From: Bin55 sp965116055
Lineage (GTDB): Bacteria > Pseudomonadota > Gammaproteobacteria > Pseudomonadales > Azotimanducaceae
NCBI GenBank assembly: GCA_965116055.1
Contig: OZ220466.1
Span: 1,798,001 to 1,862,000, forward strand
DNA: 64,000 nucleotides
Direction: 5' to 3'
A model generated the notes under the pieces. That model was not told the origin of the DNA, did no database searches, and worked only from the letters and a program-made list of their open reading frames with translations. Position numbers and translations under genes: made by a program. Each line of letters starts with the position of its first letter. Positions within the stretch are counted from its first letter, which is position 1. Of this stretch, positions 28,060-36,844 are shown piece after piece.

Positions 28060-28740
28060 GACTGCTTCATCCGTAAAGCGAGTGGAACCGGGAATGTCCA
28101 CCGCCTCCCCGTGAATACCTGCGCCTGGGTTCATGACGAGCGCCAGTGCAGCGTACTCAAGTTCGATCTGGCGCCCGAGCGCCGCTTCGGGCATAAGAGT
28201 CATGCCAACGATTGAGCAGCCGTCTCGACGGTATTTGTCGATTTCAGCAGCAGTTTCGTATCGGGGTCCTTGGGTGCATGCATACGTGCCGCTAGCGAGA
28301 GGAGCAAGCTTTGCACCAATGGCTGCGTCAATCACGCTAGCTCGCAATGTTTGTGAAAATGGGAACGTGAAGTCGAAGTGTTCTTTCACACCATCCACCT
28401 GGAAACTACCGGCGCGACCGTTCGTGTAGTCAATGATTTGGTCCGGAACGACAAATGAACCAATCTGAATTTCCCGATCAATACTCCCCGTCGTAGCATA
28501 AGCGACCACCTGCGTTGCACCGGCTTCTTTGAGCGCCCACACATTCGCACGGTAATTGACCCGATGCGCGGCAATGCTAGCATCTCTGCCATGCCGAAAC
28601 AACGCTAAACAGTGACTACCACCAACATTGTGCACTTCAAGGGGTGCAGATGGCGCGCCGAAAGGGGTCTTGATGTCGAGCTGTTCGAGCGCTTGGTCAA
28701 AAACGTCAAGCAGCGTACCGCTTACGATAAATGCGAGCAC
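28015..28740 (-). CDS. Purine nucleoside phosphorylase family, likely S-methyl-5'-thioinosine phosphorylase
   Basis: The 241-aa protein belongs to the MTAP/PNP family: phosphate-binding HGRDASIAAHRVNYRANV near residue 50, TTGSI, and the substrate segment TQGPRYETAAEI near 157 with TLMPEAALGRQ. In Pseudomonas, a protein of this length acts on methylthioinosine and sits next to a hypoxanthine phosphoribosyltransferase, as here. I therefore infer that it salvages methylthioadenosine after deamination, releasing hypoxanthine that the next enzyme converts to IMP. Plain MTA or purine nucleoside activity is the alternative. The GTG start follows the stop of the upstream gene with no gap. The 3' end overlaps csiV by 45 bp. 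Confidence 0.85.
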   Translation of the reverse strand: MLAFIVSGTLLDVFDQALEQLDIKTPFGAPSAPLEVHNVGGSHCLALFRHGRDASIAAHRVNYRANVWALKEAGATQVVAYATTGSIDREIQIGSFVVPDQIIDYTNGRAGSFQVDGVKEHFDFTFPFSQTLRASVIDAAIGAKLAPLASGTYACTQGPRYETAAEIDKYRRDGCSIVGMTLMPEAALGRQIELEYAALALVMNPGAGIHGEAVDIPGSTRFTDEAVLPIRCFNQEIVQRI

Positions 28741-29265
28741 TTAAGTCTCAGTCATGGCATAAATATCCGGCAATTGGCGATACATGCCATTCATATCCAT
28801 ACCGCGACCGATCAAATATCTGTCTGGAGCATCAAGGGCAACGTAGTCCGCTTCGATTTCAACTTCACGTAGCGCTTTCTTGTCGCACAGAACCGCGCTC
28901 AGCACTTGGTCAGCGCTGCGTACTAGGCGATCGTAAAGCCTGCTAAGCGTAACACCACGATCTAGTACATCGTCCACGATAACCACGTTTTTTCCCGCTA
29001 AATCCAGATGGTGATCGCGTTCCGTGCGAATTTCACCACCCACTGTAGCTTCGTAACGATGTACACGAACGAAGTCGAGTAACACGTTGAACTGCACGCG
29101 CCGCATGAGATCCCACGTAAATGGCAACCCTCCGTGCATCACGCAAACGAATACGACATCTTTCCCTTCAAGATCAACATTCAATCGGACTGCAACCCGA
29201 TCAATCGCATGCTCAATATGCTGACAGCTAAACAGCAGTTTGAAGTTTTTCGGTATTTCGATCAC
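28741..29265 (-). CDS. hpt: Hypoxanthine-guanine phosphoribosyltransferase
   Basis: The 174-aa protein shows the type I phosphoribosyltransferase PRPP motif VVIVDDVLDRGVTL (about residue 94) and the flexible-loop and purine-contact regions of HPRT, including VCVMHGGLPF near residue 40 and DRYLIGRGMDMNG near 147. It makes IMP or GMP from hypoxanthine or guanine with PRPP. The gene abuts the phosphorylase and overlaps the upstream mechanosensitive channel gene by four bases (ATGA), giving a tight three-gene unit. Pairing with the phosphorylase makes hypoxanthine its likely main substrate. Confidence 0.9.
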   Translation of the reverse strand: MIEIPKNFKLLFSCQHIEHAIDRVAVRLNVDLEGKDVVFVCVMHGGLPFTWDLMRRVQFNVLLDFVRVHRYEATVGGEIRTERDHHLDLAGKNVVIVDDVLDRGVTLSRLYDRLVRSADQVLSAVLCDKKALREVEIEADYVALDAPDRYLIGRGMDMNGMYRQLPDIYAMTET

Positions 29266-30347
29266 GGTGTATCGTTCGGTAATAACGCGGGATCTACGTG
29301 AAGTGTATGCGTCTGGAAAGCAATCTCACCGCCGTGACTTTCGATGATAGCCGCGATCTTCAGCAGGACATCCTCCTTAATTTCGTGAAATCGTGCCCAT
29401 TTCGTCGTTTTAGTGAACGTATAGATGAAGAAGTCAGCCGATGACTCGTTAAATTCATTCAAATTAACCATCAAAATCTGATTGGTATCTATTTCTTCAT
29501 GGTTAGCGAGCATCGCCCTTATGTCTTGCAGAATCGCCGGTAACACGTTCATATCATCGTAGCGCACTCCAATTGTTTCTTTGATTCGGCGATTGGTCAT
29601 GCGACTTGGATTTTCGATCGTAATGCTTGTGAAGTTCGCATTCGGTACATATAAAGGTCGCTTATCGAACGTGCGTATTCGGGTAACTCGCCAACCAATA
29701 TCTTCGACTGTACCTTCAATCTCCATCTGACTTGATCGGATCCAGTCGCCTACAGCAAATGGTTTGTCAAGCAATAAAGCAAGTGCACCGAAGAAATTCG
29801 CGAGCATATCGCGTGCTGCGAACCCCACGGCGATGCCGCCAATGCCGCCGAATGCAAGCACTCCCTCAATGCTAAAACCGAGTGACTGTAATGCAATGAG
29901 GAATCCGGTGATGAGCACAGAAATTCTCAGCAGTTTGCTGACTGCTGCAATGGTCGCTTTGTCTTCTGCATCGTCGTGAATTTCGATCAGGGTGTTCGCA
30001 ACTTCCTGGAGAAAGCGGATGGCAAACCACGCTAAAAGACCAATCGTGCCAACTTCCCGGGCTTGTGAAATGTATTCGAGGATGCCCGCGCCGGTATGTT
30101 CCCGCACGATTGAAGCAGCCCAGAGGACGCCGTAGAGGAGAACCGCCCAGCCTAGGGGTTTGCGCGACACGCGAATGATTGCATCGTCATAGATGTTTTC
30201 CGTTCGGTGTGATGCCCGTTCGAGTCGATCGAACACGATCTTGAGAAAGAGTCTTGCAACAAGACTCAAAAAAACAATAACGAAGGCAGTACCTATCCAA
30301 CTATTGGCGGTAATCCAAGTCGTTATGTCAGTCCAGAGCAAAGCCAT
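29262..30347 (-). CDS. MscS-family small-conductance mechanosensitive channel
   Basis: From the ATG at 30347, preceded by AAGGG, the product is 361 aa; an in-frame ATG twelve codons upstream has no ribosome site. It has four to five membrane segments. The last, pore-lining helix and its junction read GGIGGIAVGFAARDMLANFFGA, followed by the beta-domain start DKPFAVGDWI, as in MscS. The cytosolic domain ends in a short polar tail. It should open on membrane tension to release solutes during osmotic downshock. The length with extra N-terminal helices is closer to YnaI/YbdG-type channels than to MscS itself. It is first in a unit with the purine salvage genes, a link with no obvious logic. Confidence 0.88.
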   Translation of the reverse strand: MALLWTDITTWITANSWIGTAFVIVFLSLVARLFLKIVFDRLERASHRTENIYDDAIIRVSRKPLGWAVLLYGVLWAASIVREHTGAGILEYISQAREVGTIGLLAWFAIRFLQEVANTLIEIHDDAEDKATIAAVSKLLRISVLITGFLIALQSLGFSIEGVLAFGGIGGIAVGFAARDMLANFFGALALLLDKPFAVGDWIRSSQMEIEGTVEDIGWRVTRIRTFDKRPLYVPNANFTSITIENPSRMTNRRIKETIGVRYDDMNVLPAILQDIRAMLANHEEIDTNQILMVNLNEFNESSADFFIYTFTKTTKWARFHEIKEDVLLKIAAIIESHGGEIAFQTHTLHVDPALLPNDTP

Positions 30348-30383
30348 ATTCCCTTGTACTTCGTTGCAAAAACTCGAACGCAA

Positions 30384-30850
30384 TCACCCTACGAAAGCGA
30401 ATCAATACGCTGTCTAGTACATCGTGGGTAATGCGTCATTCATTGTATTTGCTTTGAAGTCAACCAATTCCGAATGCAGCTTCGTTGGACTGGTGTCACT
30501 GAGGTTTGAATTCCTGTTGGGAATCTGATGCTATTAAGCTGAAGATCGATAGATTCGTCGGCTGAATCATCAGACGCCAGCCCGTCTCACCGTGTACCAC
30601 CCAAGGTGAGACTTGCCATCCTTGGCGAACTGTTCTTTAGCAAATTCCTTCCTATTTCTATAAGTAAGCACTGCTTTCTATAAAGGGCGTATTGAAGATA
30701 CCTAACGAACCCATGATTAAATATTTCATTGGTTGTGGGATGCATTAGATTAAATTACTATATCTTAATGATTAATGGGAAAATATGCTACATACTGACT
30801 AAGCGATAATTCACGTACTAGTTTCCTTTTAAAAGATACAGGAGTATCCA
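30384..30850. other. Intergenic region with a hairpin
   Basis: This 467-bp stretch lies between two divergent genes and holds their promoters. The only clear structure is a perfect 8-bp inverted repeat, GTCTCACC (30584-30591) and GGTGAGAC (30605-30612), with a 13-nt loop and no following T-run. The sequence becomes strongly A+T-rich from about 30640 to the ribosome site AGGAG at 30841-30845. Confidence 0.5.
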
Positions 30851-32488
30851 GTGAATGTCGCGGACGGTATTGCCCATGTGCTGAAACAGGAAGGCGTTGA
30901 TGTGTTGTTTGCCTATCCAGTCAATACGATCATTGAAGCGGCAGCCCGTGCGGATATCCGCACTGTTATCTGTCGCCAAGAGCGGATTGGATTGCATATG
31001 GCTGATGCTTACTCACGTCTTTCTTCAGGCGAAAAAATTGGTACGTTTTGCATGCAACACGGCCCGGGGGCGGAAAATGCGTTCGGCGGCATCGCGCAAG
31101 CGTATTCTGAGTCGTCCCCCATTTTGGTTCTTCCCGCAGGCTATCCAAGACGGCTTGCAAATTACTTTCCAAATTACAACTCAACGCTTAACACCAAGCA
31201 TGTCACCAAGTGGTCGGAGCCGCTTACGATGGGTCGCGCCCTACCTGAAGTCATGCGTCGCGCTTTCTTTCAGCTTCGAAATGGACGACCCGGGCCTGTA
31301 CAAATCGAAATACCAGTTGATTTGTTTGGTGAAGAAGTACCCGAGCAATGGGAATACAAACCGGCCTACGCTACGCGCACGACCCCGGATCCCACCGCGG
31401 TCGACGAAGTAGCTGCGGTTTTAAGTAACGCAGAACGTCCTGTCATATATGCCGGTCAAGGTGTTCATTACGCCAAAGCGTGGAATGAGCTGCGAGCGTT
31501 TGCTGAGGAATGGCAAATTCCGGTGACCACAAGCCTTGAAGGAAAGAGTTCGTTTAATGAAACGCACGAACTCTCGCTGGGTTCAGGGGGCCGCGCGAAC
31601 CCTCGCACGGTTAAAGCCTTTCTCAATGAGGCCGATGTTATCTTAGGGATAGGGTGCAGTTTCGCGCTGACTGGCTTTGGCGTAGCCATGCCCCGTGGCA
31701 AAACTATCATCCACGCAACGCTTGACCCCGTGGATCTTAACAAAGATGTTGAGGCAGAGCATGCGCTCATCGGCGATGCAAAACTTACCCTTCAGCACCT
31801 AACCGAAGCCATGAGCGACCGCGATCATGCAAAAGCGGAAACACGGCGCGGTGCAGTTCAAAGTCGCATATCGGAATTGCGTAGTGCATGGCTTCACGAA
31901 TGGCATGCTAAGCGCAGTAACAACGAAGCGCCGATCAACCCCTATCGCGTGTTAAACGAGTTACAGCAAGCGGTGGATATTGACAATACGATCATTACGC
32001 ACGATGCGGGTAGTCCTCGCGATCAACTCTCGCCATTCTGGACGAGCACTACCCCACTCTCTTATCTCGGCTGGGGCAAGACAACGCAACTCGGTTACGG
32101 TTTAGGCCTTGCAATGGGGGCAAAGATTGCGCAACCTGACAAGACCTGTATCAATGTCTGGGGCGATGCTGCCATCGGATTTACCGGCATGGATTTCGAA
32201 ACCGCGGTACGCGAACGCATACCCATCCTGTCGATTCTGATGAATAACTTTTCGATGGCGATCGAAATTCCTATCATGCAGGTCGCCCAAGAAAAATACG
32301 GATCGACAGATATTTCAGGAAATTACGCCGATATGGCGAAGGCCTTCGGCGGTTACGGCGAACGCGTCACCGACCCTAATGACATTCAATCGGCCCTGCA
32401 GCGCGGCATCAATGCCACTAAGGAAGGGCAACCCGCATTGCTCGAATTTATCACCGATAAAGAAATTCAGATTTCTGCCGAACGATAG
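30851..32488 (+). CDS. ThDP-dependent enzyme of the acetolactate synthase group
   Basis: The 545-aa protein has the three-domain layout of ThDP enzymes such as acetolactate synthase and benzoylformate decarboxylase: catalytic Glu44 in CRQERIG, a central domain (~185-330), and the ThDP/Mg motif starting GDAAIGF near 438 and ending in the Asn pair of MNNFS. The FAD-binding features of true acetolactate synthase are not obvious, and no small regulatory subunit follows, so biosynthetic IlvB is unlikely. It is probably a 2-oxoacid decarboxylase, carboligase or oxalyl-CoA decarboxylase-like enzyme; the substrate is open. The GTG start is supported by AGGAG six bases upstream. A hairpin follows the stop. 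Confidence 0.85.
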   Translation: MNVADGIAHVLKQEGVDVLFAYPVNTIIEAAARADIRTVICRQERIGLHMADAYSRLSSGEKIGTFCMQHGPGAENAFGGIAQAYSESSPILVLPAGYPRRLANYFPNYNSTLNTKHVTKWSEPLTMGRALPEVMRRAFFQLRNGRPGPVQIEIPVDLFGEEVPEQWEYKPAYATRTTPDPTAVDEVAAVLSNAERPVIYAGQGVHYAKAWNELRAFAEEWQIPVTTSLEGKSSFNETHELSLGSGGRANPRTVKAFLNEADVILGIGCSFALTGFGVAMPRGKTIIHATLDPVDLNKDVEAEHALIGDAKLTLQHLTEAMSDRDHAKAETRRGAVQSRISELRSAWLHEWHAKRSNNEAPINPYRVLNELQQAVDIDNTIITHDAGSPRDQLSPFWTSTTPLSYLGWGKTTQLGYGLGLAMGAKIAQPDKTCINVWGDAAIGFTGMDFETAVRERIPILSILMNNFSMAIEIPIMQVAQEKYGSTDISGNYADMAKAFGGYGERVTDPNDIQSALQRGINATKEGQPALLEFITDKEIQISAER

Positions 32489-32501
32489 ATAAGCCGATGA
32501 A

Positions 32502-32524
32502 GCGCCGGGCGTTAAACCCGGCGC
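32502..32524. terminator. Hairpin between convergent genes
   Basis: GCGCCGGG (32502-32509) pairs perfectly with CCCGGCGC (32517-32524) around a 7-nt loop. It lies 13 bp after the ThDP enzyme and 28 bp after typA on the other strand, so it could end both transcripts. Neither strand has a strong T-run, so the mechanism is uncertain. Confidence 0.55.
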
Positions 32525-32552
32525 CCCTCTTGGGCTCTTGTCAGAGAGCGAT

Positions 32553-34361
32553 CTAAGCGGCTAATGCGCGGAGATGGCGTTTACGCTCTTGCTCGGTGAG
32601 ATAGCGTTTTCGAATCCGAATCGCCGTCGGCGTAACCTCAACGAGCTCGTCGTCTTGAATGAATTCAATCGCGCGCTCAAGTGAGAACTCAACCGGGGGC
32701 GTTAACAGAATATTCTCATCGCTACCGGCCGCGCGGATGTTCGTCAATTTTTTTTCCTTAGTCGGGTTCACGACCAGATCGTTTGCTTTGTTGTGCATGC
32801 CGATCACCATGCCTTCATAAACCAGGTCGCCAGGTGCGACGAATAGTTGTCCACGTTCCTGCAGCGAGAACAATGCATAACCGACGGCATGACCGGCACA
32901 ATTTGAGACCATCGTACCATTCCGCCGTGCTGATTCAAGGTTGCTCTGCTTGGGCTTATAACCGGCTGAGCCAAATGTCATGATGCCGGTACCCGAGGTT
33001 TCGGAAGCGAATGATGAGCGGAAGCCGCTCAAGGCGCGTGTTGCTACCTCAAACGTCAGACGCACCCGGTCTTGTCCTTCGTTAGCGATGTCTTGAATGG
33101 TCGCCCTTCTTGCACCCATCAATTCCATGACGGTACCTTGGTACTGAGTTTCTACACTTAATGAAACCGTTTCAAACGGTTCTTCCACAACACCTGCAAC
33201 TGTTCGGGTGATCACATTGGGCCGAGAAACAGCGAGTTCATAACCTTCTCGTCGCATCGTTTCAATCAAGACCGATAAATGAAGTTCACCCCGACCACTC
33301 ACATTAAAAACGTCGGATGCATCGGTGGATTCAACGCGCAAGGCAACATTGTGCATCGCTTCTGTGAAAAGCCTTGATTTCAAGTGTCTGCTCGTTAGAA
33401 ACTGGCCTTCTTTGCCAGCACGAGGTGAAGAATTAACATGAAATGCCATGGTTACCGTGGGTTCGTCAACGATCAACGGCGGTAGCGCTTCTGCGATTTT
33501 GGCGTCGCAGATCGTATCTGAGACTTTAAGATCGTCTATACCGGTCACACAGACGATGTCACCGGCGATTGCCGAATGAAGTTCGACCCGATGGAGTCCG
33601 TGGTTCGCCTGAATTGAGGCTAGCTTTGCCATTCGGGTCGTGCCGTTCTGTGAAACGACTTGCACAGGCATCTTTGCATTCATTGACCCGCGTCTAACCC
33701 GTCCTATACCAATCACGCCTACGTATGGCGAGTAGTCCAACGTACAAACCTGCATTTGGAATGGCCCTTCCACGACCGGTGGTTCCGGAACGTGATTGAC
33801 GATGAGATCCAATAGTGGTTGCATTGAATTGACGAGATTGTCTGGTTCAGTGCCCGATTGTCCCAATAATCCAGATGCATATACCACTGGAAAGTCCAAT
33901 TGTTCTTCACTGCAATCTAACGAGTCAAAAAGATCAAACACTTCCTCAACCACTCGCTCTGGCTCTGAACCGAAGCGGTCAACCTTATTGACAACCACCA
34001 ACGGGTTCAAACCGCTTGCAAACGCCTTCGAGGTCACGAATCGAGTTTGTGGCATAGGTCCTTCGACTGCATCGACCAACAGCAATACCGCGTCTACCAT
34101 TGATAGCACGCGTTCTACTTCTCCACCAAAATCGGCATGACCTGGCGTATCCACGATATTGATACGAACACCACCGTACTCAACGGCTGTGGTCTTCGAT
34201 AGGATCGTGATACCACGCTCACGTTCAAGATCATTCGTGTCGAGTGCTCTTTCGTCCAATTTTTCTCTCTCGCCTACTACCGTTTCTTGTAGTAGGCGAT
34301 CCACGAGCGTTGTCTTACCGTGGTCAACATGGGCGATAATCGCGACGTTGCGATTTTTCAT
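32553..34361 (-). CDS. typA: Ribosome-binding translational GTPase BipA/TypA
   Basis: The 602-aa protein has all GTPase motifs: AHVDHGKTTL (G1), ERGITI (G2), DTPGHADFGG (G3) and NKVD (G4). EF-G-like domains follow, and the BipA-specific C-terminal domain ends RIRKRYLTEQERKRH. Length and motif order are those of BipA. It binds 70S ribosomes and assists 50S assembly and growth at low temperature or under stress. It is transcribed alone; the start ATG at 34361 is the family start (MKNRNVAIIAHVD). An inverted repeat, AGCTAATT/AATTAGCT at 34410-34440, lies in the short gap to the HIT gene. Confidence 0.97.
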   Translation of the reverse strand: MKNRNVAIIAHVDHGKTTLVDRLLQETVVGEREKLDERALDTNDLERERGITILSKTTAVEYGGVRINIVDTPGHADFGGEVERVLSMVDAVLLLVDAVEGPMPQTRFVTSKAFASGLNPLVVVNKVDRFGSEPERVVEEVFDLFDSLDCSEEQLDFPVVYASGLLGQSGTEPDNLVNSMQPLLDLIVNHVPEPPVVEGPFQMQVCTLDYSPYVGVIGIGRVRRGSMNAKMPVQVVSQNGTTRMAKLASIQANHGLHRVELHSAIAGDIVCVTGIDDLKVSDTICDAKIAEALPPLIVDEPTVTMAFHVNSSPRAGKEGQFLTSRHLKSRLFTEAMHNVALRVESTDASDVFNVSGRGELHLSVLIETMRREGYELAVSRPNVITRTVAGVVEEPFETVSLSVETQYQGTVMELMGARRATIQDIANEGQDRVRLTFEVATRALSGFRSSFASETSGTGIMTFGSAGYKPKQSNLESARRNGTMVSNCAGHAVGYALFSLQERGQLFVAPGDLVYEGMVIGMHNKANDLVVNPTKEKKLTNIRAAGSDENILLTPPVEFSLERAIEFIQDDELVEVTPTAIRIRKRYLTEQERKRHLRALAA

Positions 34362-34434
34362 ATCGTCAACTGAATAACCTTGTAAATCAAAAAGATATAT
34401 TCTTTTCTTAGCTAATTCTCAGTGTTATTGAAAA

Positions 34435-34863
34435 TTAGCTAAGCGAGGCAAGCGCCTGTTTCAAACGAGCTGCGTTTGCCTTAAGGGTCGCGTCGTCAGC
34501 GGCTACTTCGCCATGAAATCCAAAGTTCATACCATCGTTCGAAGGTATGACGTGAAAATGCAGATGAAATACAGATTGCCCCGCTTCTGACCCGTTCAAT
34601 TGAATGACCCGCACACCGCTGTCTGGGTAGGCATGCCGAGCCGCACGTGCTATGAGTTTGACTTGTACGATGACATGTTGCAACGATTCTTCTGAAATTT
34701 CGAAGATATCCCTTGCCTCAGCTTTTGGAATCACAAGAACATGACCGTCTGCCCTCGGCCTGACGTCCATGAACGCGAGCGTGTGTTCATCTTCAGCCAC
34801 GACATGCGCCGGGATTTCACCACGCAAAATACGAGCGAATATGTTGTTGGCGTCGTAATTCAT
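34435..34863 (-). CDS. HIT-family nucleotide hydrolase/transferase
   Basis: The 142-aa protein has the histidine triad H-x-H-x-H in VFHLHFHVIP (about residues 97-106) and the conserved N-terminal FARILRGEIPAHVV. Its size is that of the Hint branch, which hydrolyses nucleoside phosphoramidates and adenylated amines. Specific substrate is unknown. It sits upstream of typA on the same strand with a 73-bp gap containing an inverted repeat, so co-transcription is possible but not certain. Confidence 0.9.
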   Translation of the reverse strand: MNYDANNIFARILRGEIPAHVVAEDEHTLAFMDVRPRADGHVLVIPKAEARDIFEISEESLQHVIVQVKLIARAARHAYPDSGVRVIQLNGSEAGQSVFHLHFHVIPSNDGMNFGFHGEVAADDATLKANAARLKQALASLS

Positions 34864-34917
34864 GAGTGGTAGACTTTGGCGATGCGAAATTTTAGTGGCA
34901 GGCTATATGAGGTTGAT

Positions 34918-36222
34918 TTAGCCGCTGACTGTGACGCTTCGCGCATTCGACATCGGAGTTTTGATCAGAAATCGTTCCACAGCAAGCAGCGCTCTGCGAT
35001 AGCGCTGCTTTTCCTGTTCGCTTGGCGCAAAATTTAAAGCGCGCTGGTAATTTTCACGGGCTTCGGTAAAGTGTTCGAGCTCCTGAAGGATCTTGCCTTT
35101 CAGTTCGAAGAATTGATGATTTCGATTATCAAGACGAAGTGATTGATCGACAAAATGAAGCGCGTCTTCCAGATGGTCTTGTGCATGTGCGCGCTGAGCT
35201 AAGGCGAATTGGTAGTATGGATTATTGGTGCGCTGTCGTTTGAGCATTGTCCTTGCACGACTGAGTTCCTCCCCGTGGGCGTGTTGAACCACGCCACTCA
35301 ACGCCACCATGTGTGTTCGATCAAGTGAAAGTGCATAGCGATTAAGCTGTAACGCTTCCGTAGTTTTGCCCCGTCGCTTATAGAACGTTGCTAAGTTGGT
35401 CCAGTGGTCGGCATGCCGGGGTTCTAGCTTTATTGCTCGAACCATGTGTGAAAATGCTGCCTGGTCATGGCCATCGTGCCAGTATTCGACGGCAAGATTC
35501 GCGAGATGAAGCGATTTCGCGAATTGATCGGATATGACCTTACCGTCAAATTCGCGTATGTTTCGCCGATTGAAGTCGACCGTCAAGTACCGTTCTCGGT
35601 GACTTCGCAGAGGTAATTGCACATGAACCCGTATATGTACCTGATGTTCCAGCACACCTTTAGATACAGAGTACATTGGTGGGGTCTTGACGATCTCAAA
35701 TTGAGCATCTAATCCCGCTTCGCGCGCTAATGCAATGAACATGTTCGTGTAGGAGAGACAATTGCCTTGCCTACGTGCGAAAGTATCAGCCGCGTCTCGA
35801 CTTAGATCTGCATCGTAGAAATTTGTGTAATAACCGTATTCGCCGAGTTTGCTAATGAGCGCTCTGACTCGAAGGCGTTCATTTCGAATCTTGGCAATAT
35901 CGGACGCGACGAAAGCGCGCATGTGATCATCTGTCCGCAAAGGCTGTAACAAAGGTGATGGTAATTCAGTAGCGCTATCTAGGTAAGCATGCGAATCCAA
36001 TAAATGAGACGGCTCCTTGCGCAAGACATCAATGGATCCAAGAGACTGACACGCCGTGCCGAAAAAAAACGAACATATCGGCAAGAGTAGCCCTACTTGC
36101 GCAAAGCGAGCGATAACTATCGCTGGCTTGTGCGTTAGTTTATGTTGGACGATCACAGCTGAAATAAGTGTAACTATCCAACTACATGATTTGTTCGATC
36201 CCGAGACGCACGCCTTTGCCAC
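34918..36222 (-). CDS. Transglutaminase-like plus TPR envelope protein
   Basis: The frame encodes up to 434 aa. After an N-terminal hydrophobic, lipoprotein-like signal (GLLLPICSFFFGTAC), a transglutaminase-fold region carries the likely triad Cys in QGNCLSYTNMFIALA, His in EHQVHIRVHV and Asp in LTVDFNRRN (residues ~150-230). TPR units fill the C-terminal half (~240-420). Such proteins are extracytoplasmic; the substrate is unknown. The start is doubtful: the longest frame overlaps the divergent gene by 167 bp, and a GTG at 36156 would keep a signal peptide with less overlap. Neither has a clear ribosome site. Its divergent neighbour is another transglutaminase-fold protein, so the two may act together. 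Confidence 0.75.
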   Translation of the reverse strand: MAKACVSGSNKSCSWIVTLISAVIVQHKLTHKPAIVIARFAQVGLLLPICSFFFGTACQSLGSIDVLRKEPSHLLDSHAYLDSATELPSPLLQPLRTDDHMRAFVASDIAKIRNERLRVRALISKLGEYGYYTNFYDADLSRDAADTFARRQGNCLSYTNMFIALAREAGLDAQFEIVKTPPMYSVSKGVLEHQVHIRVHVQLPLRSHRERYLTVDFNRRNIREFDGKVISDQFAKSLHLANLAVEYWHDGHDQAAFSHMVRAIKLEPRHADHWTNLATFYKRRGKTTEALQLNRYALSLDRTHMVALSGVVQHAHGEELSRARTMLKRQRTNNPYYQFALAQRAHAQDHLEDALHFVDQSLRLDNRNHQFFELKGKILQELEHFTEARENYQRALNFAPSEQEKQRYRRALLAVERFLIKTPMSNARSVTVSG

Positions 36223-36820
36223 CGCTGCTCAGTTGCCGAGCTGGGCCGGATTACTCAGTCGCATTGAGAACCAACGAAGCATTATTGATTCGTGTATCGC
36301 CGACCAAACGCAATGCAGTAGTCGATTGCGAGCCGTTCGACATGTACTCAAGCGGGGACACGACCTAACTCGCGAGCAACAAATTCGATTGGTTAATCGC
36401 TTCATCAATCGCTTTTCTCGGTATCGCCAGGATAAGCGTCGGAAGGTGCTAGTCGGCGACGCAGAAATCAGTATTAGTCAGGAGTGGTCCACGTTGCTCG
36501 AATTTCTAAATCGTGGCGGCGATTGCGAGGATTACGCTACAGCAAAGTACCAGCTACTGCGGCGATTTGATATTCCTGCGGATGAATTACGCGTACTCGT
36601 GGTATACGACCGTAAAGAACGAGAACATCATGCCGTAGTAGGCGTGGCTGAGGTCAATGGCGCCCCATTGCTTCTCGACACCGACAATCAAACCTACAAG
36701 CGTCGCCCGCCCATGTATCGATTTGTGTATGCGCTTAACGAGAAGCACATTTGGGACTTTGGCGCGCGGCAGACATTGCTGAAACGGGCAGTACGACGAG
36801 AACTGAAAGACCTTTATTGA
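36056..36820 (+). CDS. LapG-like periplasmic transglutaminase-fold cysteine protease (BTLCP)
   Basis: The 254-aa product starts at a GTG and has a signal peptide (n-region with KR at 17-18, cleavage near TITA-EIS). The catalytic residues of the bacterial transglutaminase-like cysteine protease family are all present: Cys157 in RGGDCEDYA, His191/192 in EHHAVVG and Asp208 in LLLDTDNQT. LapG, the studied member, cleaves large surface adhesins when the c-di-GMP receptor LapD releases it. Neither lapD nor a large adhesin is in the window, so whether it plays that role is unknown. The 5' end overlaps the divergent gene. The 3' end lies 24 bp from a convergent methyltransferase gene. Confidence 0.83.
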   Translation: MPKKNEHIGKSSPTCAKRAITIAGLCVSLCWTITAEISVTIQLHDLFDPETHAFATAAQLPSWAGLLSRIENQRSIIDSCIADQTQCSSRLRAVRHVLKRGHDLTREQQIRLVNRFINRFSRYRQDKRRKVLVGDAEISISQEWSTLLEFLNRGGDCEDYATAKYQLLRRFDIPADELRVLVVYDRKEREHHAVVGVAEVNGAPLLLDTDNQTYKRRPPMYRFVYALNEKHIWDFGARQTLLKRAVRRELKDLY

Positions 36821-36844
36821 GCAAAGATTCGACGCGCGTGCCCA

